From positions 2,976,001-3,040,000 of the forward strand of contig NZ_CP035494.1 in assembly GCF_004135285.1 (NCBI RefSeq): a stretch of 64,000 nt of DNA. Reading direction: 5' to 3'. The notes beneath the pieces were generated by a model. That model did not search any database and had not been told where the DNA came from. It saw nothing but the letters and a program-made list of their open reading frames with translations. This document shows positions 41,020 through 53,384 of this stretch, piece after piece. The position numbers and the translations under genes are program-made. This stretch comes from Microbacterium protaetiae. GTDB lineage: Bacteria; Actinomycetota; Actinomycetes; Actinomycetales; Microbacteriaceae. How positions within the stretch are numbered: position 1 is the first letter of the stretch; every line of letters begins with the position of its first letter.

Positions 41020-42888
41020 GTGCGGGACCCCGAGATGCTCAAGGTCTCTGTCATCGTGCCCACCTATCGGTCCACCGCACACCTTGACGAGCTCGTGGCG
41101 AGCCTGGATCGCCAGTCGATGCCGCAGGACGACTTCGAGGTGCTGCTGATCGATGACGGCTCACCCGACGACACGTATGCACGCCTCGCGCAGTTCGCGA
41201 AGACGCGGCCGAACTATCGCGTGTTCCGCCTACCGCCCTCGGGGTGGCCATCGCGCCCGCGCAACCACGGGATCGACCAGGCGCGCGGCCAATACACCGT
41301 GTTCATCGACCACGACGACCGCCTCTTTCCCGATGCGCTGCAGGCGGCCCATGCGCTGGCCACGCGTGCCGGCGCCGACGTACTCGACGGCAAGGAGTCA
41401 AAGAGCGACACGCCCTGCTGGGCGATGCGTGACATCGCGACCGACGTCGAGAACGCCATCGACTGGATCGAACCGCATCCCTTGCTGCCGATGAATCCGC
41501 ACAAGATGTTCCGCACCGCTTTCCTGCACGAACAGGGCATTCGGTTTCCCGAAGGCGGCAGGCAGATCTGGGAGGACATCGGCTTCGACATCGCCGCGCA
41601 TGCGCGCGCCGAGGTCGTCTCGCTGATGGTGGAGACACCGTTCTACTACTGGAACCGTCCCGAGCACGCGACCACCAGCGGCACGTTCCACGACTCGCTC
41701 GACGAATACTTGGACGCTATCGCGCGGGTGTTCGCCTGGATCGATGACGAGCTCACCCAGCCGCGCTTCGCCGAGCTGCTGCCCCGTTTTCGGGCTTATC
41801 AGCTGCGGATGCGCCTGCTGCCGTTGTTCCGGTGGGACAAGCGCACCGACGCGCAGCGCGCGCGCATCCGCGATTTCGCCGCCGCGCTTCTTGACCGCGT
41901 GCCGGCCGACACCGACCAGTACCTCGACCCGTGGCGCCGCATCGGCGTCGCACTGCTGCGCGCGGGGCGGTTCGATCTCATCGGACAGCACATGCCCACC
42001 TGGCCGCCGCTGGAGTGTGCGCCCCGCGCACGTGAACCGCGATGGAGGGAGCAGGGGCTGACCGTCGAGGTCGACCTCGACTGGCGATACGAGCGGTTCG
42101 TCGTGTGGCGTGGCGGGCGGGCGATGCTCGATCTCGATCCCGAGGTGGCGCGCTTCGCGACCGAGTACGCGCTCGATATCGATGTCACCGACGACCTGGG
42201 CGCGGCGGAGTACGCGGTGGACCGCCGCTCGCGCGGCGAGAAGGTCGACTGGATGCTCGGTCACGGTGTCGGGGCCGAACCCCGACCCGGCAGCGACGGG
42301 GGACCGGTGCATGCTGCCGCACGACTGCCGCTGATGTGGGATGCCGCCGACGACGGCACCGCACACGAGGGTGTGTGGGATCTCTATGTGCGCACCGCCG
42401 TGATGCGCACGCGCATCGTGCGGCGCGTGCGCACCGCATGGCAGGGGCGCAGCTGGGCGATCGTCGACGGTCGACCCGTGGCGGTGTACAGCGCACGAGA
42501 TGGCGGCCTGAGCGTCGACGTCGGACAGACGCTGTTCACCGTCGTCGACGACCCGCTGGCGGCGGCATCCCTGACCGGCAATGAGCTGGTCATCACGCTG
42601 CCGCACGTGGCTGTGCTGTCCGAGGCAGACGTGGCAGGTGAGCTGGTGTCGAGCCGGGGCGAACGTCTTGCGTGCCGACTGGTGTCTGCCGGGGGGAGTG
42701 CCAGCGTACGAGCGATGCGACCGCGACCGGGGCGCTACGCCGTGGAGTTCGGTTCTGTGCGGTCTCGCCTGCGCATCCACCTCACGCGCGCGGGTCGCGT
42801 GCGCGTCATCCACACGCCGCAGCGCACGCCTCGTGAGGTGGTCGCCGCACTCCGTCGCCGGCTGGCAGCGCGGCTGCGGCGGCGGTGA
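41020..42888 (+). CDS. Family 2 glycosyltransferase with a long unassigned C-terminal region
   Basis: A 622-residue protein. Residues 1-230 are a GT-A domain: LKVSVIVPTYRSTAHLDELV, VLLIDDGSPDDTYAR, RPRNHGIDQARGQYTVFIDH with Asp residues of the DxD-like DHDD near 97-100, and IWEDIGFDIAAHA (acceptor-site Glu-Asp). It is like teichoic-acid or polysaccharide glycosyltransferases. The remaining roughly 390 residues have no motif I recognise: first helical, later beta-rich, ending in a very basic RRRLAARLRRR tail. No membrane span. GTG 41020 is preferred. Confidence 0.85.
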   Translation: MRDPEMLKVSVIVPTYRSTAHLDELVASLDRQSMPQDDFEVLLIDDGSPDDTYARLAQFAKTRPNYRVFRLPPSGWPSRPRNHGIDQARGQYTVFIDHDDRLFPDALQAAHALATRAGADVLDGKESKSDTPCWAMRDIATDVENAIDWIEPHPLLPMNPHKMFRTAFLHEQGIRFPEGGRQIWEDIGFDIAAHARAEVVSLMVETPFYYWNRPEHATTSGTFHDSLDEYLDAIARVFAWIDDELTQPRFAELLPRFRAYQLRMRLLPLFRWDKRTDAQRARIRDFAAALLDRVPADTDQYLDPWRRIGVALLRAGRFDLIGQHMPTWPPLECAPRAREPRWREQGLTVEVDLDWRYERFVVWRGGRAMLDLDPEVARFATEYALDIDVTDDLGAAEYAVDRRSRGEKVDWMLGHGVGAEPRPGSDGGPVHAAARLPLMWDAADDGTAHEGVWDLYVRTAVMRTRIVRRVRTAWQGRSWAIVDGRPVAVYSARDGGLSVDVGQTLFTVVDDPLAAASLTGNELVITLPHVAVLSEADVAGELVSSRGERLACRLVSAGGSASVRAMRPRPGRYAVEFGSVRSRLRIHLTRAGRVRVIHTPQRTPREVVAALRRRLAARLRRR

Positions 42889-42891
42889 GGG

Positions 42892-43965
42892 TCAACCCAG
42901 ATCGCGGGTGGCCAGCAGCGGCCACTCATCTTCGGTTCCCACCATCGACTGCGCGTCGGCAGCAGGCGTCAGGGCATCGACCGAGCCGTTCTGCCAGACG
43001 ATGACAAGTCCGGTGCCGGCGGCGTCTGCGAACCAGTGCCCGCGTGCGGCTGGTTTCGAGGGCGCGCCCGTTCCGGTCGGCTTGCGTGCTGTCCAGGCGG
43101 CGGCGCCGGTCTTCGTGAGATGCAGGTAGAGCGTCTTCGTGCCGAGCAGGGCGAGCTTCCACCAGCCGGCCAGGGCGGTCAACGCGGCAGAGGGCGCCGG
43201 GTCGTCGTCGCTGAAGTGCAGGATGCTCACGAACGGGTGTTCCTCGCCCTGCGTGCGGATCTGCCACGTGCCTTCGCTCGGGCCGAGGTCGGGGTGGTCC
43301 ATGGTCGAATGGCACGTCATCCGGGCCTCCCCGGTGCTCGTGTCGACCGTGACCAGCATCCCCGCATGCCCGTTCCGGCCGCCGGCGGCGAAGGTCAGCA
43401 CGTCGGCGGGCTTGATGATGTGCGCGAGCGCGGCGAACACGCGGCCGGCCGCCTCGGCCGCGCACATATCGGTGAGGCGTTTGACGTCGTTCGCGGGCCG
43501 CGCCGACAGAATCTGGTAGATCTGCTGTGCGCTGCGGGTGGGCCAGACCTCGCCGCTGTGGGCGGGGCCGAGATAGCTCACCCCGCCGTCGACGAGGCAG
43601 TGCGAGACGTACGCGGTGCAGTCGTTGAGACCCTCGGGGGTGCCCGGCACTCCGCGCGGGCCGAACCAGTCCTGCGAGAGCATCCGTTCGTCGGCCGGGA
43701 TGTCCCTCTCGTGGAAATGCACCCCGACGTGCGCGGGAGCGACGAAGAACAGGCCGTCGGCCTCACCCGTGATGCCCGTCGACAGGTCGGTGACCTGCTT
43801 GCGCAGGAAAACGGCCTCCCAGTCGCTTCCGATCGCCTTGCGTGCCAGAGCCTGCTGCTTGCGGGCAGCGACATCGATGGCGAAGCTCTTGGCCCAGACA
43901 ACGCCGTCGGCGGTGGGTCGGAACCAGTGCTGTTTCGCTGACGCGAGGGCGGCATCGCGGTCCAT
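42892..43965 (-). CDS. Cysteine amidase/peptidase-like protein of an unknown three-gene group
   Basis: A 357-residue protein without signal peptide. NDCTAYVSHCLVDGGVSYLG (Cys116) with NGHAGMLVTVD (His200) resembles the Cys/His pair of NlpC/P60- or amidase_6-like papain folds, which often cut peptidoglycan or amides. The C-terminal 100 residues (GWWKLALLGTKTLYLHLTKT and an AAGTGLVIVWQNG segment) look like a separate beta domain. Last gene of a group with the 325- and 1199-residue proteins. Enzyme class is inferred, not proven. Confidence 0.6.
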   Translation of the reverse strand: MDRDAALASAKQHWFRPTADGVVWAKSFAIDVAARKQQALARKAIGSDWEAVFLRKQVTDLSTGITGEADGLFFVAPAHVGVHFHERDIPADERMLSQDWFGPRGVPGTPEGLNDCTAYVSHCLVDGGVSYLGPAHSGEVWPTRSAQQIYQILSARPANDVKRLTDMCAAEAAGRVFAALAHIIKPADVLTFAAGGRNGHAGMLVTVDTSTGEARMTCHSTMDHPDLGPSEGTWQIRTQGEEHPFVSILHFSDDDPAPSAALTALAGWWKLALLGTKTLYLHLTKTGAAAWTARKPTGTGAPSKPAARGHWFADAAGTGLVIVWQNGSVDALTPAADAQSMVGTEDEWPLLATRDLG

Positions 43966-43974
43966 GGCAACACC

Positions 43975-44952
43975 TCAGGGTGCGGGTGCGGCGAATGCGG
44001 TGCCGTCCCAGATCCAGTCGAGTTTGGCCGCGAACGGTGAGTCGGCGACGTCGGCGGCCGTGTGCATCAGCAACAGCTCGTCACGCAGTCTTGTCGCGCC
44101 CGGCACCAGCCCCGAGATAGCGGTCACCGCGGCCCAGGCGAGGTCGGAGGCCCGGGCCGGGAGCGCATCGACGGTCAGGCTGCGCCATCCGCCCGCCGAC
44201 AGGGCCGGCACCAGGGGCACCAACTTGGCGATGCCGAGGGGCATCGTCATGGCGGTACTGGTCGCGGCGTCGCGCACCACTGCCTCGTACTCCACATCGG
44301 GTAGCGAGGCGGTGGCGGCAGCGGCCGGGTCAGGACGCGCCATCACCGCAAAGGCACCCGGCAGGCCACCGACCGGCCGCGCCAGCAGCAGACTGTCGGT
44401 GGTCGGGTCGGCCAGCGCCGCAGTGGGCAAGAGGCGCAGCCGGCGACCCACCGCGTCGAGTTCGTCGGTCGCCAACGACGGCGGAACCGGTGCCGGTGGT
44501 GACCAGAGCGGCAGCACGGCGCCGTAGACGTGCACGGCGTCGCGCGCGGCGACGAGCCCGGCAATGAGGTCGGCGCGCACCAGCACGTTCGACGGCGCGG
44601 TCGCGGCGGCATCGCCGACCGGTCGATCATTGGCCAGGGGCGACATCGCCAACGGCGGCAGGGCTTGCTCCAGCGATCGCGCTGAGGCACTGGCCACACC
44701 CAGGGCGCCCGAGAGCACGTCGAGCATCGTCTGGCGTTGTCCCAGCGTGTCCAGCAGATTGAGGTAGCCGGCCGCCTCGGTGACGTTGCGCACCGCCGGC
44801 ATGCGGGTCGGGATGATGTCGCCGTCCAGGGCAAGGCGGCGCAGCAGCAGAGCCTGCGCCTGCGCCGCCCCGGGACCCGCGGATGACTGGATCACAGAGA
44901 CGAGTGCGTCCAGCGCCCGGTCCTCAGCGGTGTCGACGGATGTGTCGGCCAT
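43975..44952 (-). CDS. Unknown 325-residue protein, middle gene of the group
   Basis: An Ala/Leu/Pro-rich protein without signal peptide or membrane span. The N-terminal half is helical (AEDRALDALVSVIQSSAGPG, AGYLNLLDTLGQRQTMLDVL). The second half is beta-rich and finishes DSPFAAKLDWIWDGTAFAAP. No family recognised. It lies 18 bp after the giant gene and 9 bp before the amidase-like gene, so all three are probably one transcript and may make one complex. Confidence 0.6.
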   Translation of the reverse strand: MADTSVDTAEDRALDALVSVIQSSAGPGAAQAQALLLRRLALDGDIIPTRMPAVRNVTEAAGYLNLLDTLGQRQTMLDVLSGALGVASASARSLEQALPPLAMSPLANDRPVGDAAATAPSNVLVRADLIAGLVAARDAVHVYGAVLPLWSPPAPVPPSLATDELDAVGRRLRLLPTAALADPTTDSLLLARPVGGLPGAFAVMARPDPAAAATASLPDVEYEAVVRDAATSTAMTMPLGIAKLVPLVPALSAGGWRSLTVDALPARASDLAWAAVTAISGLVPGATRLRDELLLMHTAADVADSPFAAKLDWIWDGTAFAAPAP

Positions 44953-44970
44953 GATGTCCTCCCTCACGCC

Positions 44971-47900
44971 TCAGGCGTCCACGGTGAAACTCGACTTGGC
45001 CGATGGGGCGCTCGTGCCCTTCGGGCCGGTGACGGCGACCTCGACGGCCTGGCCGGCGGTCAGGCCCGCCGGAATGGTCCCCTCGATGCGGGTGGCACTC
45101 ACGACGGTGAAGGCGGCCAGCGCCTTGCCGCCCACCGTGGCCCCGGTGGCTCCGGTGAACCCGGTGCCGGTGATGGCGAGCTTGGCGCCCGATGTGCCGT
45201 GCGTGGGCGAGAGCTCGGTGACCGTGGGTGCATCGGCACCGCCGCTGCCGCCATCCTTCTTGTCGTCGGTCTTCTTGTCGTCATCCTTCTTGCCGGCCGC
45301 CGCCTTCGCGGCGATGACATTCGGAATCGAATCCATGGCCTTGGTAGCCATGGTGGTGGCATTGGACAGCGCGTCCTTGCGCGCCGACTCCGCGGTCGAC
45401 AGCGTCGACTTCACCAGATCGGCCAGCGCCGATGACCCCGTGAGCGAGGCGATGTCGAACCCCTTGGCGGCGGCGCCCGCTTGGATGAGGTCGGCCAGCA
45501 GGCTCACATCCTGGGCGGGGCCTGCGGTGCTGAAGTTCTGGATCATCGGCGCGACGCCGGTGAGGGTCGACGGAGCCGTGGCATCGGCGGTGAGGGATGC
45601 CGTGGGCACGGTCACCGTGTCGATCTGGGGTGCCTCGTCCATGGGCGAGTCCTGCCAGTTCCAGAAGCGGGTCAGATCGATCTTCTCGGCCGATGGGCAA
45701 TGACCCAGCACCGCCTCACCGAGCACCCCACGCGTAGGCAGTGCGATCGTCGACACCGGCGGTGAGAACGCGCTCGAGTGGTACTTCGAGAGGGCATCCT
45801 GCACCGAGGCGGTCGTGAACGGCACGCCATCCACCGGCTTGCGCGTGGCGACCAGCTCGGCCGGGATCATGAAAGGCAGCACCATCGAGTTGCCGTAGAA
45901 GCCGAGCAGCTGATTGGCCACGCAGGCGAGCAGTGGTATGTCCTGCGTGTCGTCGCCCACCCCGTTCTGCACCCCGATCGTGTACCCCTCCAGCAGCATG
46001 ACGCGCTCCTCGGCGGTCAACGACATCCACACCGCCTTCGAGTACGTGGCCGTGTTGGCCACGACATGCTGCAGGGTCTTCTCGATCTCGAGCACGGCCG
46101 AGTACCGCAGTTCGGGTGGCAGCTGCGTGGCGGCGAACGGCTGGGGCGCGAGGGTGAATTCGGCCCCGGCCAGCAGCTCGTCGAAGTAGGTCTTGCCGGC
46201 CGGGGCGGGCGAATTCAAAGTCGTCGAGGCATCCACCAGCGCAGCCCGCACACGATTGAGCCGTGGGCCGCCCACCTCGCGCTCAAGGCGATCGGGGTCG
46301 AACCACACGTCGTGCGCCGGTACTCCGCCGGAGAGCAGTTCGGTCAGGGCTGTGGCGGTGAAGCCGCCCTGGGCGAGGCGCGCGAACTCGGTCGTCGCCG
46401 TCGAGGGGAAGTGATGGTGGATGCCGCGGAACTGCCGACTCAGCTCGACACCGACGACGTCGGTGCGCGGCAGCCAGTCGGGCAGGACGATGCTGCGCGA
46501 GATCACGTGCTGTGTCCCGCCGGTGCGCATGCCGGCCAGATAGGCGGTGAGTTCGGCTTCCGAGGCCAGGCTCGATGCGGGGTCGCCCGGCTCGGGCAGG
46601 CCGGGCAGTCCGGTGGTGGGCATCGGGTACGGTCCGACCCGGCGTCCTCCGGCGGCCAGCAGGGTCACCCGCACATCGTCATACGGCAGGAAGGTGCCTT
46701 CGGCCTGCACTGTCACGACATCGGCGGCGGAGTCGGTGGGCGCTTCGACGGTGGCGCGTGGGTCGCCGGCGAAGTCTTCGAGAAGGGCGAGGCCTTTGCG
46801 GTACGGCCGCTCGATCACCCGCCGCAGCACGCTCGCAGCCTCGAGCAGCTCCCCATACCTGTGCAGCAGGTCGGTGCGGCTCAGCGTGGCGTCGGGCAGG
46901 GTGTCGGGCTCTCCGACGGGCAAGAAACGCACCGGGTCCAGTGGCACGAAGCACACGAGTGAGACGCCCTCGACCGTCGAGCGCACGTCGAACACACGCA
47001 GCACCTCCCAGTACTGCATCGTGAGAGCCCGGGTGCGGTTGTGATTGGCGATCACCTTGGTGACCACTTCGCTGCGCTCGGATGCCGCCGCCAGCCGCAT
47101 TCCCATGCGCTGCAGGCTGCGCTGCGCGTTGGCGGCGCGCTCGACGGACGCGTGCGAGGACTGTGCCGCCGTGGAGGTGTAGCCGCTCACACCCTGCATC
47201 CAGTTGTTGGTGCTGCCAGAGGCATCCGAACTTCCGCCGCCGCCCGCGGCACCGCCCCCGATCGCGATGGGGCCGAGTGCGAAGCCGATGCCGCCTGCCG
47301 CACCCCACGACGATGAGTGCGCCTCGGTGCTGAAACTGCTGCCGCCGGAGGCGGACTGCGACATGCCGGACTCGAAGGTCGCCCGGGCTGAGGCATCCTG
47401 CCCCTGACGGAATGTCTCGGCTTCCTGCACGTCGAGGCGTTCGGTTTCGGTCACCGATGTCGTCGAGCGCTGGTCGACGATGGCGATGCGCTGCTGCTCG
47501 CCGGGTGCCAGCGGCAGCGAATAGACGAGGTCGCCCAGCATCAGGCCCTTCGGCGTCCAGCTCTGTGCGAGATGAACGATGTAGCCGAGCCCGAGAGTGC
47601 CGGCCACCGGCACGTTCGTGGTGCCGGTGCCGATGCCCCGTGGCGAGATGCCGGCCAGCCCGTCACGGAACGCGTCGATGCTCACCGGCTGGTCGACCGG
47701 CACCCGCTCGACGTGGCGGTAGTCCAGGCCCTGCAATCCGACGGCCGCGAAATTCGCTATCGACACCTTGCGTCCGTGCAGATCGGCGGCGATCGACCCC
47801 ATGCTCGGGCGCGGTTCGACCAGACGCACCAAGACGCCGTAGGGGAATCGATCCACCGAGAAGTCGCTGCGGAACAGCTGGGTGCACGTGTCGGCACCCA

Positions 47901-48570
47901 GCGTGAGCTGCACGGCGGTGCCCGAGGTGTCGGGGGCGGGTTGATCGGGTAGGTTCGCGTCGAGCCCGGCCACGATGGTGCCCAGCTGGCTGATCACCGA
48001 GACCGGCAGCGCGTCCACCGGGCGTTCGAGGGTCACCGTCCCCACCGAGCCGGTGGTGGTCAGCGAGGCGACGGCGATGTCGACGTCGACGGTGGCGGTG
48101 GCTCCCGCCACGCGCAGCACTATCGTCTTCAGCGCCTCGGCCGATCGCACCGAGGCGGGCACCGCGATGGCGAACACCCCGTCGGTGCCGGTGATGGCTG
48201 TGCCCGCACCCGGCCCGCTCGGGAACGGGCGGGCTATCGAGACCTGCACCCGGGTGGCCGGCACGCCTTCGGGCTGCATGACGATGCCGGTGAGCTGGCC
48301 CGGCACTCGACCTGAGGCGAGCGTACCGATGTCGAACGCGGGATCGGCGATTATCTTGGTCAGACTGTCGGAGAAGTGCGTGGCCGCGAGCAGACGGTCG
48401 TGCAGAACGTCTTCGGCCAGCGTGGGGTGTGCCTTGATGAGCGATGCCGCCGAGGGATCGAGCGGGTCGAGCCGAGGCAGTGCTCCGCGGGCGAACTCCG
48501 CAACGCCCGAGCCGATGTCGACCACCGCGCGACGTGTCCCGACTCTTGTCGCTTCTTCGCGAACAGCCAT
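44971..48570 (-). CDS. Unknown 1199-residue protein with C-terminal IPT/TIG-like domain
   Basis: First gene of the group. No signal peptide or membrane span. In order: a helical N-terminus; a beta domain at about residues 90-180 resembling carboxypeptidase-regulatory folds (GQLTGIVMQPEG, TGTDGVFAIAVPA); YSLPLAPGEQQRIAIVDQRS near 355; a Ser/Gly low-complexity stretch near 400-460; a long mixed region with YRYSAVLEIEKTL-like helix (here ELRYSAVLEIEKTLQHVV); a Lys/Asp linker; and an IPT/TIG-like domain from about 1118 (PTVTELSPTHGTSGAKLAIT). Size and architecture suggest a structural protein. Function unknown. Confidence 0.65.
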   Translation of the reverse strand: MAVREEATRVGTRRAVVDIGSGVAEFARGALPRLDPLDPSAASLIKAHPTLAEDVLHDRLLAATHFSDSLTKIIADPAFDIGTLASGRVPGQLTGIVMQPEGVPATRVQVSIARPFPSGPGAGTAITGTDGVFAIAVPASVRSAEALKTIVLRVAGATATVDVDIAVASLTTTGSVGTVTLERPVDALPVSVISQLGTIVAGLDANLPDQPAPDTSGTAVQLTLGADTCTQLFRSDFSVDRFPYGVLVRLVEPRPSMGSIAADLHGRKVSIANFAAVGLQGLDYRHVERVPVDQPVSIDAFRDGLAGISPRGIGTGTTNVPVAGTLGLGYIVHLAQSWTPKGLMLGDLVYSLPLAPGEQQRIAIVDQRSTTSVTETERLDVQEAETFRQGQDASARATFESGMSQSASGGSSFSTEAHSSSWGAAGGIGFALGPIAIGGGAAGGGGSSDASGSTNNWMQGVSGYTSTAAQSSHASVERAANAQRSLQRMGMRLAAASERSEVVTKVIANHNRTRALTMQYWEVLRVFDVRSTVEGVSLVCFVPLDPVRFLPVGEPDTLPDATLSRTDLLHRYGELLEAASVLRRVIERPYRKGLALLEDFAGDPRATVEAPTDSAADVVTVQAEGTFLPYDDVRVTLLAAGGRRVGPYPMPTTGLPGLPEPGDPASSLASEAELTAYLAGMRTGGTQHVISRSIVLPDWLPRTDVVGVELSRQFRGIHHHFPSTATTEFARLAQGGFTATALTELLSGGVPAHDVWFDPDRLEREVGGPRLNRVRAALVDASTTLNSPAPAGKTYFDELLAGAEFTLAPQPFAATQLPPELRYSAVLEIEKTLQHVVANTATYSKAVWMSLTAEERVMLLEGYTIGVQNGVGDDTQDIPLLACVANQLLGFYGNSMVLPFMIPAELVATRKPVDGVPFTTASVQDALSKYHSSAFSPPVSTIALPTRGVLGEAVLGHCPSAEKIDLTRFWNWQDSPMDEAPQIDTVTVPTASLTADATAPSTLTGVAPMIQNFSTAGPAQDVSLLADLIQAGAAAKGFDIASLTGSSALADLVKSTLSTAESARKDALSNATTMATKAMDSIPNVIAAKAAAGKKDDDKKTDDKKDGGSGGADAPTVTELSPTHGTSGAKLAITGTGFTGATGATVGGKALAAFTVVSATRIEGTIPAGLTAGQAVEVAVTGPKGTSAPSAKSSFTVDA

Positions 48571-48672
48571 GGTGTCCTCCCCACCGGATGGTTGCGTTCA
48601 GTGAGGAAGAGCACGCTCGCGCGCGCGGTGATACCGGCGACGATGAGGATCGTCACATGCAGGTGACCCCGG

Positions 48673-48678
48673 TATGCT
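48673..48678 (+). promoter_or_regulatory. Probable -10 box of the gcv operon
   Basis: TATGCT matches TANNNT and would start transcription about 30 nt before the glycine riboswitch. The -35 region is weak (TCGTCA at 17-bp spacing). Confidence 0.4.
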
Positions 48679-48715
48679 GGGTGCGCAACTGAACACCATT
48701 CAGGCCGCATGACGC

Positions 48716-48904
48716 GCGCGGGAGAGTCCGGTTCTCCGGACACCGAAGGAGCAAGCCTCCCCGCCAATCTCTCAGGTCCGCATACCGCGAGCGTCCGGCC
48801 ACTCTGAAAAGCGATTTTCGAGCTTCGCTCGAGATCCGCCGACGGTGAAAGCTGCAGCATCCCGCTGCGGTGAAACTCTCAGGCCCATGACAGAGGGGGA
48901 GTCC
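48716..48904 (+). promoter_or_regulatory. Tandem glycine riboswitch (gcvT RNA motif)
   Basis: Two aptamers precede gcvT. The first (about 48716-48815) has cgcgggagagtccgg, the core caccgaaggagcaa, then aatctctcaggt, and ends ccactctgaaaagc. The second (about 48820-48904) has gacggtgaaagctgcag, ggtgaaactctcaggccc and gacagagggggag. These are the signature segments of the tandem glycine riboswitch, which turns on glycine-cleavage genes when glycine is abundant. The start codon lies 38 nt further on. Confidence 0.93.
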
Positions 48905-48941
48905 GACCGGCGCTTATGGCGTCGCCGACTCGAAAGCACCC

Positions 48942-50111
48942 ATGTCCACACCATTGCGCGAGACCCCGTTGCACGACCGGCACGAAGCGCTCGGCGCCTC
49001 GTTCACCGACTTCGGCGGATGGTCCATGCCAGTCCGCTATACCTCCGACCTCGGCGAGCACCGTGCCGTGCGCGAAGCCGCGGGCCTGTTCGACATCTCA
49101 CACATGGCCGAGTTCTGGGTGCATGACGGCCGCGCAGCGGACTTTCTCGACGATGTGCTGGCCGGGCGCATCAGTGCGATGGCGATCGGCAAGGCCAAGT
49201 ACTCGCTGGTGCTCGCCGACGACGGCGGCATCATCGATGACGTCATCGTTTATCGCACCGGCGAGCAGTACTTTCTCGTGGTGGCCAATGCCGGCAATCG
49301 GGGTGCCGTCGCGGCGGCGTTTGCGCGCGGGCTTGAGGCCTGGGCACACGCGTTCCGTGACGGCGCGGAACCGGGGGATTTCGCGCCCGTGGCCGGTGGC
49401 GACGCGCCCCGCATCGAAGACGTCACCGATGAGCTCGCACTCATCGCCGTGCAGGGGCCCGCTGCCGAGCGGATCCTTCGCGAGACCGCCGGTGTCGACA
49501 TTCCCGACCTGGATGAGCTGGGCTACTATGCCTGGCGGCAGGGCGAGTTCGACGGCGCATGGATGTTCGTCGCCCGCACCGGCTATACCGGCGAAGACGG
49601 CTTCGAGTTGCTGATCGGCAACGCACAGGCCGGCGCGCTCTGGGACGGGTTGCTGAGTGCAGGTGCTCCGCTCGGCCTGATCCCTGCGGGCCTGGCCGCC
49701 CGCGACACTCTGCGGCTGGAGGCGGGGATGCCGCTGTACGGCCATGAGCTGGGCCGAGAGATCGCGCCGGCCCAAGCAGGGCTCGGGCGGGTCGCCGTGA
49801 TGGCCAAGCACGACTTCGTCGGCAAGGCGGGGCTCGAGGCTCGCGATCTGACCGATGCGCCGGTGCTCGTGGGTCTTGTCGCCGACGGCCGCCGGGCCGG
49901 CCGTGCCGGCTATGCCGTGCTCGGCCCCGACCACGCCCCGATCGGCGAGATCACCAGCGGTGCACTTTCGCCCACCCTGGGGCATCCCATCGCCATGGCC
50001 TTCGTGCCGCCCGCCTTCGCGGCATCCGGCACCGACCTTTTCATCGACGTGCGCGGCACCGCCGTGCCGGCCACCGTGACCGAACTGCCTTTCTACCGGA
50101 GGACGAAATGA
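48942..50111 (+). CDS. gcvT: Aminomethyltransferase, glycine cleavage T protein
   Basis: A 389-residue T protein that transfers the methylene group from the lipoyl arm of H protein to tetrahydrofolate and releases ammonia. Landmarks: [64 protein letters not shown] and [20 protein letters not shown]. Controlled by the upstream glycine riboswitch. Its stop overlaps the gcvH ATG. Confidence 0.96.
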   Translation: MSTPLRETPLHDRHEALGASFTDFGGWSMPVRYTSDLGEHRAVREAAGLFDISHMAEFWVHDGRAADFLDDVLAGRISAMAIGKAKYSLVLADDGGIIDDVIVYRTGEQYFLVVANAGNRGAVAAAFARGLEAWAHAFRDGAEPGDFAPVAGGDAPRIEDVTDELALIAVQGPAAERILRETAGVDIPDLDELGYYAWRQGEFDGAWMFVARTGYTGEDGFELLIGNAQAGALWDGLLSAGAPLGLIPAGLAARDTLRLEAGMPLYGHELGREIAPAQAGLGRVAVMAKHDFVGKAGLEARDLTDAPVLVGLVADGRRAGRAGYAVLGPDHAPIGEITSGALSPTLGHPIAMAFVPPAFAASGTDLFIDVRGTAVPATVTELPFYRRTK

Positions 50112-50481
50112 CCGACCTTAACAGCCTCAGCTACACGGCCGAGCACGAATGGATCGACCGCGACGGCGATGTCGCCACCGTGGGCATCACCGACTACGCC
50201 GCCGACAAGCTCGGCGACGTCGTCTTCGTCGACTTGCCTGACGTGGGCAGCACCGTGACTGCCGGCGACGTCTGTGGCGAGATCGAGTCGACCAAGTCGG
50301 TGGGCGAGCTGTACGCGCCCGTTTCCGGCGAGGTCGTCGAGGTCAACGCGGCGCTCGACGACGACCCGTCGACGATAAATTCCGACGCGTTCGGCGCCGG
50401 CTGGCTGCTGAAGATCCGCGGCACCGAGACCGTCGAGCTGCTCGACCGGGCCGCCTATGAGCAACTCACCGGCGGCGCCGC

Positions 50482-50485
<4 letters not shown>
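50108..50485 (+). CDS. gcvH: Glycine cleavage H protein
   Basis: A 125-residue lipoyl carrier that shuttles the aminomethyl group between P, T and L proteins. Lys63 in [20 protein letters not shown] is the lipoylation site; [20 protein letters not shown] opens the fold. Its start overlaps the gcvT stop (ATGA) and its stop overlaps the GTG of gcvP. Confidence 0.96.
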
Positions 50486-53358
<2,873 letters not shown>

Positions 53359-53384
53359 CGCCCGCGCGCGTCGCCTCGGCGCAG

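Noticed and set aside
41398..42813. 471-codon minus-strand frame
   Set aside because: Antisense to the glycosyltransferase, whose GT-A motifs are clear; composition is typical of a shadow frame.
45778..46962. 394-codon plus-strand frame opposite the 1199-residue gene
   Set aside because: Gly/His/Gln/Arg-rich shadow composition; the minus-strand gene is continuous over 3.6 kb with normal residue use.
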